Shown here piece by piece: positions 29,551 to 37,814 of a DNA stretch of 64,000 nucleotides. The notes beneath the pieces are model-generated. The model ran no database searches. It was not told the origin of the DNA and saw only the letters and a list, made by a program, of their open reading frames with translations. Within the stretch, counting starts at the first letter, position 1. Each line of letters starts with the position of its first letter. The stretch comes from Nocardioides sp. L-11A (lineage in GTDB: Bacteria; Actinomycetota; Actinomycetes; Propionibacteriales; Nocardioidaceae): the NCBI GenBank assembly GCA_029961745.1, contig CP124680.1, forward strand, positions 1 through 64,000, read 5' to 3'. Position numbers and translations under genes: made by a program.

Positions 29551-30297
29551 TCACAGCGCGAGGTCGTGCAGGCGCTGCACGGTCGGGGACGTCGGCACCG
29601 TGCTCGGGTCGGGCGCGGTGCGGAACAGCCGGTCCGCCGTACCCGCGGTGGTGACGGTGAACCAGTAGTGCTCGCTCTTGTAGTGGTGCAGCCGGTGGTT
29701 GCGCCAGACCTTGCGGTACCACGCGGACCGCGGCCGGTAGTCGCTGTGCAGCAGGTAGTGCGTCCACTCGTAGCCCGACTTGATCGCGTAGATCGCCGTC
29801 AGCAACGAGAACATCGCCGTGGTGGACGGCGTGACCAGCCAGGCCAGCAGGGTCCACGCGGGCGCGAGCCACAGCTGGGCCTGCCACGGGATGAACACGA
29901 GCGGGATCGCGCGCGGGTCGGCGTGGTGGGCGCGGTGCTTGCGGGCCAGCAGCGGGTCGAGGGTGAGCGGGCCGAGACGGCGCGGCTTCCAGTGCAGGAT
30001 GAACACGTGGACGACCCACTCCACGACCGGCAGGATCGAGACCAGGCCGAGCGGGATCGCCAGCTCCCACCAGCTGCCCGGGCCCGACAGGAGCCGGCCG
30101 GTGATCGCGGCGGCCAGGCAGGTCGTCAGCAGGTAGGGGCTCGGGTGGCGCCAGAACTCGGCGAACACGTCGCCCAAGGATTGATGGGTACGACGCCCCG
30201 CGGCCCGGTCGCCGACGTACCTCCCGTCGAGCGTGCCGTCGATGCGCGCCTCGTCCTCGGCCAGCCGGCGCCGGGCGTGGGCCTCCCGGGGGCTCAC
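29551..30297 (-). CDS. Fatty acid hydroxylase/sterol desaturase family protein
   Basis: A 248-aa integral membrane di-iron enzyme. Histidine clusters are in the expected order: EWVVHVFILH, RKHRAHHADP, EWTHYLLH and NHRLHHYKSEHYWF, with hydrophobic helices between. Family members hydroxylate or desaturate fatty acids, sterols or carotenoids using O2. It overlaps the preceding GntR gene by 4 nt (ATGA), so the two form one transcription unit. With the FadR-like regulator and operator, a lipid-linked role is a sensible inference. Confidence 0.85.
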   Translation of the reverse strand: MSPREAHARRRLAEDEARIDGTLDGRYVGDRAAGRRTHQSLGDVFAEFWRHPSPYLLTTCLAAAITGRLLSGPGSWWELAIPLGLVSILPVVEWVVHVFILHWKPRRLGPLTLDPLLARKHRAHHADPRAIPLVFIPWQAQLWLAPAWTLLAWLVTPSTTAMFSLLTAIYAIKSGYEWTHYLLHSDYRPRSAWYRKVWRNHRLHHYKSEHYWFTVTTAGTADRLFRTAPDPSTVPTSPTVQRLHDLAL

Positions 30298-31016
30298 TCG
30301 TCGGCCCCCATCGCGGCGAAGGCGCCGAGCAGGGTGTCCGCGGTGGGGGTGAGGACGCGGGCGGCGGCGGCCCGGGCGGTGGCCGTGTCGCCGGACCGGA
30401 CCGCGGCGGTGAGCAGCCGGTAGGGCTCGACCTGGCCGACCTCGCCGGCGAGCACCGTGGCGAGCGCGGGCAGGGCGGGTTCGTAGGCGGCGCGCAGGCT
30501 GTTGAACATCAGCCGGAACACCATCGAGTCGGCGCCGTCGACGAGCAGGTCCCAGTAGTCGAGGGCGAGGACCTGCCAGGCGACCGCATCGGTGGCGGTG
30601 GCCATCGCGTCGGTGACGGTGTCCAGGGCGGCGGCGAGCGCCGGCCCCCCGCGCTCGGCGGCATGGGCGGCGATCCCGGGACCGACCTCCGCCCGGGCCT
30701 CGATCACGCTGCGGCCGATCGAGGTGTCGAGCTGCCCGCCGCGGACGAGCAGCCGGGGCAGCAGGTCGAGGCCGGCGGCGCGGCGGAAGTCGCGGACCAG
30801 GGTGGCGCCGCCCTGGCGGACCTCCACCAGCCCGGTCTGCGCGATCCGCTGCAGGGCCTCGCGCACGGCGGGCCGGGAGATGCCGAGCACCTCGGCCAGC
30901 CGGCGCTCGCTGGGCAGGGGCTCACCGGCGGACAGCTCGCCGTCGACGACGTCGTCGAGGAGCTGGTCGAAGACCTGGTCGGACACGGACCGGCGGGTGA
31001 CGGGACGGAGGGCCAT
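30294..31016 (-). CDS. GntR-family regulator, FCD (FadR-like) class
   Basis: A 240-aa repressor-type protein. The N-terminal winged helix reads VSDQVFDQLLDDVVDGELSA, then PLPSERRLAEVLGISRPAVREALQRI, the GntR signature. The C-terminal FCD effector domain covers about 85-230, with acidic and His-poor helices. Two TGGTCAGACCA palindromes upstream fit the FadR-subfamily pattern (TNGTNNNACNA), implying autoregulation and control of the divergent SURF1 gene. FCD ligands are small carboxylates or acyl groups; this one is unknown. Confidence 0.88.
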   Translation of the reverse strand: MALRPVTRRSVSDQVFDQLLDDVVDGELSAGEPLPSERRLAEVLGISRPAVREALQRIAQTGLVEVRQGGATLVRDFRRAAGLDLLPRLLVRGGQLDTSIGRSVIEARAEVGPGIAAHAAERGGPALAAALDTVTDAMATATDAVAWQVLALDYWDLLVDGADSMVFRLMFNSLRAAYEPALPALATVLAGEVGQVEPYRLLTAAVRSGDTATARAAAARVLTPTADTLLGAFAAMGADE

Positions 31017-31049
31017 GAGGGGACGATAGGTCGGTCTGGACGGATGGTC

Positions 31050-31066
31050 AAGTGGTCAGACCAGTT
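31050..31066. promoter_or_regulatory. FadR-type operator 1
   Basis: AAGTGGTCAGACCAGTT contains the palindrome TGGTCAGACCA at 31053-31063, 37 nt upstream of the GntR start. It is close to the FadR core of enterobacteria and fits the FCD-class operator pattern. Confidence 0.6.
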
Positions 31067-31130
31067 GGGGAATGGGTAGAGACTGCACCCAGATCGGCAC
31101 AATTCGGCAGGATTGGTCCCCAACCGCGAG

Positions 31131-31141
31131 TGGTCAGACCA
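31131..31141. promoter_or_regulatory. FadR-type operator 2
   Basis: An exact second copy of TGGTCAGACCA lies 78 nt from the first and about 20 nt before the SURF1 start, so the pair brackets the divergent promoters. Confidence 0.6.
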
Positions 31142-31160
31142 GCCACGTAGGCTGACCGAC

Positions 31161-31955
31161 GTGATCGGCTGGTGGAGCATGCGGTTGTGGGGTGCTCACC
31201 TGCTCGGCCTCCTCTGCGTGGGGATCGCCGTGGGCATGGGCGTGTGGCAGTACGACGCCTTCCAGGCCCGCCGCGCCGCCGAACAGGTCGACCTCTCCCG
31301 GGCCGAGCCGCTGCCGATCGCCGACGTCATCGGCCCCGACGACCCGTTCCCGACGGCGGGGCTCGGCCGACCGGTCGACGTCCGGGGCACCTTCCTGCCC
31401 GGCGGCACCGTGCTCGTCTCGGGCCGGGCCGGCGCGACCGGAGCCGACGGGGGCTGGCTGGTCACGCCGATCACCGTCGGCGACGCGTCCGCGCCCGCCG
31501 TACCCGTCGTGCGCGGCTGGGTGCCCGACGGCACCGATCTCGCGACCCTGCCCGCGCCGCCGGCCGGCGAGGTCGACGTGCGCGGCTGGCTGCAGCCGCC
31601 CGAGGGCAGCGGCCAGGTCGACGACGACCCGCGCGACGACATCCTCCCCGAGCTGCGCATCGCCGACCTGGTGCAGCGCGTCGACCAGGACCTGTACGGC
31701 GCCTATGTCATCGCCGAGGAGCCGCTCGCCGCCGACGCCGCCGCCGGCATCGACGGGGCGACCCTCGACCAGCTGCCCGAGGCGAGCCGGTTCACCGGTC
31801 TGCGCAACCTGCTGTACGCGATCGAGTGGTGGGTCTTCGCGGCGTTCGCGGCCTTCCTGTGGTTCCGCTACGTGCGCGACGCCACCGCGGAGCGGCCGGT
31901 CGAGGAGGCCGCCGCCGAGGACGCCGAGGACGTCGTCGTACCCTCGGAGCCGTGA
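31161..31955 (+). CDS. SURF1-family cytochrome oxidase assembly protein
   Basis: A 264-aa protein from GTG 31161 (VIGWWSMRLWGAHL); an ATG at 31179 is an alternative. One N-terminal helix (LLGLLCVGIAVGMGVWQYDAFQARR) and one C-terminal helix (LLYAIEWWVFAAFAAFLWFRYVR) flank an extracytoplasmic domain, the SURF1 (Shy1) layout. SURF1 helps insert haem into the aa3 oxidase subunit I. The tail is acidic. The stop overlaps the DUF3817 start (GTGA), indicating one operon. Confidence 0.85.
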   Translation: MIGWWSMRLWGAHLLGLLCVGIAVGMGVWQYDAFQARRAAEQVDLSRAEPLPIADVIGPDDPFPTAGLGRPVDVRGTFLPGGTVLVSGRAGATGADGGWLVTPITVGDASAPAVPVVRGWVPDGTDLATLPAPPAGEVDVRGWLQPPEGSGQVDDDPRDDILPELRIADLVQRVDQDLYGAYVIAEEPLAADAAAGIDGATLDQLPEASRFTGLRNLLYAIEWWVFAAFAAFLWFRYVRDATAERPVEEAAAEDAEDVVVPSEP

Positions 31956-32287
31956 CCAAGCTCTTCACCGTCTACCGGGTGCTGGCGCTCGTGGTCGGCG
32001 TGCTCCTGCTCGTCGGCACCGTCGGCTCGGTGCTGAAGTACCTGCTCGAGGACGGCACCACGCTGCAGCGGTTCGGTGACGACCTCACCCCGATCTGGCT
32101 GATCCACGGCTGGATCTACATCGTCTACGTCGTCGTCGCCTTCCTCCTCACGCAGAAGGCGCGCTGGACGATCCCCCAGCTGCTGCTGATGCTCGTGGCG
32201 GGCCTGATCCCCGGCCTGATCTTCTGGGTCGAGCGCCGGGTCGCCCAGCGGCTGCGCGAGGACAACCCGGAGCTCGCCGCTCCCTGA
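31952..32287 (+). CDS. DUF3817 membrane protein
   Basis: A 111-aa protein starting with GTG 31952 within the SURF1 stop. It has three predicted helices, with the conserved family segments FTVYRVLALVVGVLLL, IWLIHGWIYIVYVVVAFLL and GLIPGLIFWVERRV. DUF3817 proteins are small actinobacterial membrane proteins of unknown role. Coupling to SURF1 suggests a link to respiratory-chain biogenesis, which is inference. It converges on the MFS gene with 37 nt between the stops. Confidence 0.85.
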   Translation: MTKLFTVYRVLALVVGVLLLVGTVGSVLKYLLEDGTTLQRFGDDLTPIWLIHGWIYIVYVVVAFLLTQKARWTIPQLLLMLVAGLIPGLIFWVERRVAQRLREDNPELAAP

Positions 32288-32324
32288 TCGGCCTCCAGCC
32301 GGACAGCGGCATGGGACGCCCTAC

Positions 32325-33731
32325 TCATCGTGGAGGTGAGCCGGGACCTCCCGGGGGGAGTCGCGCACGCCGACCGAAGCCGCAGATGGCCACGATCGCG
32401 ACCACCCACATGGCCGCATTGAGCAGCGAGGCCACGACGAACCCGCGCTCGGTCGGGGTCGGACCGCCGCTGGCCAAGGTCAGGACGGTGACCACGAGCG
32501 CGCTGCCGACGGCGAAGCCGAAGTAGCGCAGCACCTGGTTGAAGGCGAGCGCGCTACTGGTCTCGGCGACGGGCACGACCCGGACCAGCAGGACCGGCAG
32601 CGTCGCGAAGGTGCCGCCACTGCCGAGTCCGGCCACTGCCATCGCGACGACGGCATGCCATATCCGATCGTGCCGGAACGCGAGGAACACCGTGGAGATC
32701 AGGTAGATCGCGCAGCCGAACGGAAGCACCTTGGCCGGATCGACGTACCGGCCGACCAGCAGGGACACGCGGCTGCCGAGCACGCTCATCACGGAGTACG
32801 GCACCAGCAGCAGGCCCGCGACCAGCACCGACGAGCCCAGGCCCCAGCCCTCCGGGGTTCGCGTCTGCACCAGCACCATGAGCAGGGTCAGGCCCATGTA
32901 CATCCCTGCGCCAGCGAGGAGGCCGGCGATGTTGGGGCCGGCAGCGGCGGTCGTGAACGCGAGGCGGAGGTCCACCAGCGGGTTGGTGCGTGCGAGGGAG
33001 ACGCGAACCCAGAGGGCGACGGCCGCCGAGCCGGTGGCGAGCAGCGTGAGTGTTCGAGGATCGTCCCAGCCCCAACTCGTCGTCCGGCTCACTCCCAGCA
33101 GGAGCGCAACGGTGCCGGCGCCGAGCAGGAGTGCGTCCGTGGCATTCACCGGTGCCGGCGCTGCGAACGGCGCGCTCGGCACATATCGCGCTGACAGCAT
33201 CAGCGTCAGGAGGCTGATGATCGTCCCGAACCAGAATGCCGCCGCGAGGCCGCCGATCTGCGCGACCAGCGCGGCCAACGGATAGCCCACCCCGGCGCCG
33301 GTGACCATGCCGACGGACAAGACAGCCATCACGGAGCTCGCCCGCTCGGGCGGGAACACGTCGCGGGCGACCGCCATGGCCAGCGGAGCCATGGCCATGC
33401 CGATGCCCTGCGCGGCGCGGCCGGCGATCAGGACAGGAAGCCCGAGCGCCGAGATCTCGATCGCGAGCGCGCTGAGCACGGTGCCGACGATGACCACGCC
33501 GAGACCCAGCACGATCGTCGTGCGCCGGCGATGCGCGACGGCGTACCGCCCGATCAGCGGAGTGCTCACGGCGGCGGCGATCATGGTCGCGGTCAGCGTC
33601 CACTGGGCCGAGGCGAGCGGGACGTCGAGCTCCCGGGCGATCCTGGGGACCAGCGAGGCGCCGAGGCTGCTGACGATCCCGCCGACCGTGGTCAGCAGGA
33701 GCAGCGTGGGGAGGAGCTTCGGCGGTGGCAA
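32325..33731 (-). CDS. MFS transporter
   Basis: A 468-aa major facilitator with 12-14 predicted helices. Motif A appears in loop 2-3 as GRYAVAHRRR, and motif C-like GMVTGAGVGYPLAAL in helix 5 favours a drug:H+ antiporter-type exporter. It begins 3 nt after the stop of the IclR regulator, so the two are co-transcribed. The context suggests export of, or tolerance to, the compound handled by the adjacent catabolic cluster, or uptake as an alternative to the ABC system; direction is not proven. Confidence 0.85.
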   Translation of the reverse strand: MPPPKLLPTLLLLTTVGGIVSSLGASLVPRIARELDVPLASAQWTLTATMIAAAVSTPLIGRYAVAHRRRTTIVLGLGVVIVGTVLSALAIEISALGLPVLIAGRAAQGIGMAMAPLAMAVARDVFPPERASSVMAVLSVGMVTGAGVGYPLAALVAQIGGLAAAFWFGTIISLLTLMLSARYVPSAPFAAPAPVNATDALLLGAGTVALLLGVSRTTSWGWDDPRTLTLLATGSAAVALWVRVSLARTNPLVDLRLAFTTAAAGPNIAGLLAGAGMYMGLTLLMVLVQTRTPEGWGLGSSVLVAGLLLVPYSVMSVLGSRVSLLVGRYVDPAKVLPFGCAIYLISTVFLAFRHDRIWHAVVAMAVAGLGSGGTFATLPVLLVRVVPVAETSSALAFNQVLRYFGFAVGSALVVTVLTLASGGPTPTERGFVVASLLNAAMWVVAIVAICGFGRRARLPPGGPGSPPR

Positions 33732-33734
33732 CCG

Positions 33735-34673
33735 TCAGCGGTTCGCATAGCCCAGGCGAGCCGAGATCGCCTGGGTACGCTCGAGCAGTATCTCCGCCAA
33801 CTCCTCCACCCGGGGGTGGATCCGGTCGCCCGGGCCGCACACACTGATGACGGCCACCGGCTTGGATTCGAAGTCGAGCAGGGGAGCGGCCACCGCGCCC
33901 GAGCCCTGCTGTCGTTCGCCGAAGGAGAAGGCATAGCCACGCTCGCGGACGTCGCGAAGCTCCTGCAGCAACTCGTCGCGGTCGACCTTCGTCTGCTCGG
34001 TCAGCTGGACGAGGTCGACGCTGTCGAGGTAGTCCTCCTGTTCCTCGCGCGGCAGGAAGGCCAGGAACGCCTTGCCCGAACTGCCCGCGTGCAGCGGGAA
34101 GCGGTCGCCGACCTGCACCGACATGATCACCAGCCGCTTCGGAGTGACCTGGTCGAGGTAGACGCGGTGGTATCCGTGGCGGATCGACAGCGTGGACGTC
34201 TCGTCGGTGGTGGCGCTGAGCTCCCGCAGCGTGTCGCGGGTGAGGTCGCGGACGTCGACCCGTTGGCTGTACGTGCTGCCCATCACGAGCCAGGAGGGCC
34301 CGAGGTTGTAGCGCCGGGAGGTCGGATCCAGCTCGAGGAAGTCGCGGCCGCACAGCGTCGTGACGATGCGGTGCACCACCGCCTTGGGCAGGTCCAGCTC
34401 CCGGGAGATCTCGGTGATCCCCAGGCTCGTCGTGCTCGGGCGGGCGAAGAGCATCAGTACGTCGAGTGCGCGCTCGAGCCCCTCGAGGGTTCGGCTCCCG
34501 CGCGCGGGAGCGGCGGCTCCCTTCGGAGGCGGGTCGGCGGTGGGCGGCACGGCAGGTCCTTGCTCGGGGGGCGGGCGGGTGTCGGGGGCACGGCGGTCGT
34601 CGTGCGGCCGCCAGCCTACGAAGGACGTGACCTCGCTCGGTGACGGATCGACAACTTTGACAGTGGCGACCAC
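33735..34673 (-). CDS. IclR-family transcriptional regulator
   Basis: A 312-aa protein from GTG 34673. A proline-rich N-terminal extension of about 60 residues precedes the winged helix (LEGLERALDVLMLFA, then LGITEISRELDLPKAVVHRIVTTL). The effector-binding domain follows (VYLDQVTPKRLVIMSVQVGDRFPLHAGSSGKAFLAFL). IclR regulators of catabolic operons usually respond to a pathway acid. It diverges from the first flavoprotein gene, and the shared 115-nt gap holds an inverted-repeat site also found before the ABC importer and CoA-transferase genes. It is the likely regulator of the 34.8-54.4 kb cluster. Confidence 0.9.
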   Translation of the reverse strand: MVATVKVVDPSPSEVTSFVGWRPHDDRRAPDTRPPPEQGPAVPPTADPPPKGAAAPARGSRTLEGLERALDVLMLFARPSTTSLGITEISRELDLPKAVVHRIVTTLCGRDFLELDPTSRRYNLGPSWLVMGSTYSQRVDVRDLTRDTLRELSATTDETSTLSIRHGYHRVYLDQVTPKRLVIMSVQVGDRFPLHAGSSGKAFLAFLPREEQEDYLDSVDLVQLTEQTKVDRDELLQELRDVRERGYAFSFGERQQGSGAVAAPLLDFESKPVAVISVCGPGDRIHPRVEELAEILLERTQAISARLGYANR

Positions 34674-34701
34674 CGAATCCTAATGTTACGGAGAGCGAAA
34701 T

Positions 34702-34723
34702 GTCGATCCTCTGAACGAAACAG
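34702..34723 (-). promoter_or_regulatory. Candidate IclR operator A
   Basis: Read on the minus strand, this site begins CTGTTTCGTTC and continues with an imperfect inverted arm containing GGATCGA. The first 11 bases are identical to the site at 37766. It lies between the divergent IclR and flavoprotein starts. Confidence 0.55.
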
Positions 34724-34788
34724 CGTCGCGTGGAGGTCAGCCCTCGTCCGCTCATCATCCACCGGACGCGCTCCCGGGAGGCACCTGC

Positions 34789-36849
34789 GTGACACGTACC
34801 GAATCTCCGGCGATGCGGCCCTTCGACCTACGGACCACGCGCCTGCGCAATCGGGTGGTCTTCCCGGGACACACGACGAACTTCGGGGTCGACTCCCTGC
34901 CGACGCAGCGCCACCGCGACTATCTCTCCCGGCGTGCGCGAGGAGGCGCCGCGATGGTCGTCACGGAAGCCGTCCGGGTCCACCCGACCAGCGCCGGCCG
35001 GGACAGCACGCTCGGCTCCTACCATCCCGACGTGGTGCCGGCCTTCGCCGCGCTGGCCGATGCGGTCCACGGCGAGGGCGCCACCCTTCTGGCCCAGCTG
35101 ATGCACGCCGGGCGACAGGCCGCCGGCGACAGCGAGCGCACGGCGGCCTGGTCGGCCTCGGCCGTGCCGTGGACGTACGGCGGTCCGGTTCCTCACGTGA
35201 TGACGGTCCAGGACATCGCCGTGGTCACCGAGTCCTTTCGGACCGCCGCTCGTCGGATGGCCGAGGCCGGACTCGACGGAGTCGAGATCCACCTCGGACA
35301 CGGGCACCTGCTCCAGCAGTTCCTCTCGCCGGCCACCAATCAGCGCGATGACGGCTACGGCGGCGCCCTCGAGCGCCGGATGCGGCTGACCCGCGAGGTG
35401 CTGACCGCCGTCAGCTCGCAGCTGCCGGACTCGATGCTGCTCGGCATCCGGATCAGTGCCCACGAGTTCCTGCCCGGAGGGTTGGAGCCCGACGATGTCG
35501 TGGAGATCGTCGACCGGCTGCGTGCGGACTTCCGCATCGACCTGCTCCACGTCAGCCATTCGGCGTACGTGGGCCAGGCGTCGTTGAGCACCCAGATCGC
35601 CGACATGAGCCATGGTCCCGCGCCCTACCGGGAGTTCCCGCGCCGGTTCAAGCAGGCGTTTCCCGAGATCCCCGTGGTCGCGGTGTGCCGGATCGACGAC
35701 CTCGCGATCGCCGACGACCTCCTCGAGGCCGGTGACGCCGACCTCGTGGCGCTCGCCCGCGCTCAGATCGCCGACCCCGATCTGGTGCGCAAGACCGCCG
35801 GGGGCCGGGTCCACGAGGTGCGCCGCTGCCTGGCGTGCAACCAGGCCTGTATCGGCCGCATCGAGCACAACCTTCCGTTGTCGTGCGTCGCGAATCCGGC
35901 TGCCGGCCAGGAGCGGATCGATCTCGAGCTGCGCGGGCGAGCCCGGGGCGAGCGACGATCCGTCCTCGTCGTCGGTGCTGGTCCCGCCGGTCTCCAGGCC
36001 GCGGTCACCGCCGCCCGGGCCGGTGCCCGCACGGTACTCATCGAGGCACGCGACGACGTCGGAGGTCAGCTCCGCAGCGCTCGGACCCTCGCGGGTCGCG
36101 AGCGGCTGGGCGTCCTCGTGGACGACCTGTACGACGAAGCGCGGCGTCGCGGCGTCGACATCCGGCTCGGGGTGGAGCTCGCCGGAGCCGGCCCGGCGGC
36201 CGCGGACGGCCCCGACCCGCGCGACTTCGACCACGTCGTGCTTGCGACCGGTGCGACCTCGCGCGGCCGGCCGTTGACGGGCGTCACGAAGCACGGTGTC
36301 GACGTCCTGGACGGCGAGACCGCCGCCACGGCGCTCGGCGCCGGGGAGTGGTCCGGTCGCCGGCGCCGCGTCGCGGTCGTCGACGACGAGGGATCCTGGA
36401 TCGCCGCCGGCCTGGTCGAGGCCCTCGGACGCGACGGGCATCGCGTCCACCTCGTCTCACCGGCGCCGCAGCTCTTCGGCCGGGTGACGCTCTACAGCCG
36501 GGTCGGCCTCCTCGGTCGGTTGGAGGCGCTTCCCGTCTCCAGTCACCTCGCGCGCCGGCCGGTGTCGGTCACCGCCGGCGGCCTCGTCCTGGTTGACGCC
36601 GTGGGCGGGAGCGGGTCGGTGGAGGTGCTGCGCGACGTGGACCTGGTCATCGACCTGCCCGCGAGGCAGGCACGCACCGACGTGTGGGTGGCGCTCGAGG
36701 AGTCCGGGCTCGGCCCGCGCGTGCTGGTCGTCGGCGACGCCCTCGCCCCCCGCTCCCTGGTCGAAGCCACCTACGAGGCCCACCGTGCCGTCCTGCACGC
36801 CTTGGCCGCCGCGACGCCGTCGCCCCCTGCCCCTTCCCCCGTCCGATGA
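34789..36849 (+). CDS. OYE/TMADH-type NADH:flavin oxidoreductase with [4Fe-4S] and FAD domains
   Basis: A 686-aa protein from GTG 34789 behind GGGAGG. The N-terminal FMN barrel (about 1-340) resembles 2,4-dienoyl-CoA reductase and trimethylamine dehydrogenase (GVEIHLGHGHLLQQFLSPATN). The cluster-binding segment is CLACNQACIGR, with a fourth Cys in LSCVANPAAG. The C-terminal dinucleotide domain has VVGAGPAGLQAAV and IEARDDVGGQL. Such enzymes reduce conjugated double bonds or oxidatively demethylate amines. As first gene of the run it may start ring reduction or N-demethylation; the substrate is unknown. Confidence 0.87.
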   Translation: MTRTESPAMRPFDLRTTRLRNRVVFPGHTTNFGVDSLPTQRHRDYLSRRARGGAAMVVTEAVRVHPTSAGRDSTLGSYHPDVVPAFAALADAVHGEGATLLAQLMHAGRQAAGDSERTAAWSASAVPWTYGGPVPHVMTVQDIAVVTESFRTAARRMAEAGLDGVEIHLGHGHLLQQFLSPATNQRDDGYGGALERRMRLTREVLTAVSSQLPDSMLLGIRISAHEFLPGGLEPDDVVEIVDRLRADFRIDLLHVSHSAYVGQASLSTQIADMSHGPAPYREFPRRFKQAFPEIPVVAVCRIDDLAIADDLLEAGDADLVALARAQIADPDLVRKTAGGRVHEVRRCLACNQACIGRIEHNLPLSCVANPAAGQERIDLELRGRARGERRSVLVVGAGPAGLQAAVTAARAGARTVLIEARDDVGGQLRSARTLAGRERLGVLVDDLYDEARRRGVDIRLGVELAGAGPAAADGPDPRDFDHVVLATGATSRGRPLTGVTKHGVDVLDGETAATALGAGEWSGRRRRVAVVDDEGSWIAAGLVEALGRDGHRVHLVSPAPQLFGRVTLYSRVGLLGRLEALPVSSHLARRPVSVTAGGLVLVDAVGGSGSVEVLRDVDLVIDLPARQARTDVWVALEESGLGPRVLVVGDALAPRSLVEATYEAHRAVLHALAAATPSPPAPSPVR

Positions 36850-36873
36850 CGCCCCGACCGCGAGGAGCCCGCG

Positions 36874-37635
36874 ATGCCCGACATCTCACCCCACGACCCG
36901 ATCCGGCTCGATGGGCTGGTGGCCCTCGTCACCGGCGCCGGTGGCGGCATCGGTGACCGCGCCGCCCGGCTGCTCGCCGAGCGCGGCGCGCGCGTCGCCC
37001 TCGCCGACCGCGATGCCGACGCCCTGGCGGAGGCCGGGTTCGGCGCCGCCAGTTCGGTGCACCGGCTCGACCTGGTCGCGGACGGTGCCCCGGACCGCGT
37101 GGTGAGTGAGGTACTCGCCCGGCACGGCCGTCTCGACCTTCTGATCAACAGCGCGGGGATCAACGCCCGCTCCGCACCTGCGGTGACCTCGCGCGAGGAA
37201 TGGGCGCGCGTGCTGGAGGTCAACCTCTCCGGGACGTTCCGGATGATCCAGGCGGCGTACGACGCGTTGCGGGCCTCGCCCTCCGCGGCCGTCGTCAGCC
37301 TCACCTCCACGGCGGCCGCGGTCGCCGTACCTCAGAACGCGGCCTATTCGACATCGAAGGCCGGCCTGGTGCACCTCACTCGAGTGCTCGCCTCGGAGTG
37401 GGCGGCCGACGGGATCCGCCTCAACACCGTGGCCCCGACGATCGTGGCCACCGCCATGACCGCGGCCGTCCGCGAGGACCCCGTCTACATGGCCGAGAAG
37501 CTCGCCTCGATCCCGCTCGGACGCATGGCCAGCGTCGACGACGTCGCCCAGGCGATCGCGTTCCTGGCCTCGCCCGCCGCCGGGATGGTGACCGGTCAGA
37601 CGCTGTTCGTCGACGGCGGTGTCACGACCCGTTGA
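36874..37635 (+). CDS. Short-chain dehydrogenase/reductase
   Basis: A 253-aa classical SDR. The cofactor motif is TGAGGGIG at about 20-27, and ADRD at the end of strand 2 suggests NAD(H). It has NSAGIN, the catalytic Ser in VVSLTSTAA, and Tyr/Lys in YSTSKA. The C-terminal GQTLFVDGG is typical. It oxidises or reduces a hydroxyl/keto group, presumably of a pathway intermediate. It is 24 nt from the upstream flavoprotein and followed by a hairpin, so the two form the first transcription unit of the cluster. Confidence 0.9.
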   Translation: MPDISPHDPIRLDGLVALVTGAGGGIGDRAARLLAERGARVALADRDADALAEAGFGAASSVHRLDLVADGAPDRVVSEVLARHGRLDLLINSAGINARSAPAVTSREEWARVLEVNLSGTFRMIQAAYDALRASPSAAVVSLTSTAAAVAVPQNAAYSTSKAGLVHLTRVLASEWAADGIRLNTVAPTIVATAMTAAVREDPVYMAEKLASIPLGRMASVDDVAQAIAFLASPAAGMVTGQTLFVDGGVTTR

Positions 37636-37642
37636 GGGCACT

Positions 37643-37661
37643 GCCGATCGCTGTGATCGGC
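37643..37661 (+). terminator. Hairpin after the SDR gene
   Basis: GCCGATC and GATCGGC pair perfectly around a 5-nt loop 8 nt after the stop. There is no T-run. Confidence 0.5.
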
Positions 37662-37715
37662 CCGTGGTTCAGGGCCGGTCCCGTTACGGCTGTGTAAGAA
37701 CTCGCGCCGAGGGTC

Positions 37716-37745
37716 TTGACGGCGGCCGGGAAAACGGGGTTCAGT
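37716..37745 (+). promoter_or_regulatory. Candidate promoter of the ABC importer operon
   Basis: TTGACG at 37716-37721 and TTCAGT at 37740-37745 are separated by 18 nt. The -10 overlaps an inverted repeat GGTTC-AGTGT-GAACC. Confidence 0.45.
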
Positions 37746-37765
37746 GTGAACCCGTAAGAGGAACA

Positions 37766-37788
37766 CTGTTTCGTTCGGCGGAACGAAC
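37766..37788 (+). promoter_or_regulatory. Candidate IclR operator B
   Basis: The inverted repeat TTCGTTC-GGCG-GAACGAA (37770-37787) is embedded in a longer site beginning CTGTTTCG. It lies about 20 nt past the proposed -10, a position suited to repression. It shares its core with sites at 34702 and 48383. Confidence 0.6.
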
Positions 37789-37814
37789 TCTCGGGCTACA
37801 CAGAGGAGAAGACA

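Noticed and set aside
31172..31951. Long plus-strand frame through SURF1 leading into DUF3817
   Set aside because: Only the part from GTG 31952 matches DUF3817; the rest is out-of-frame SURF1 sequence.
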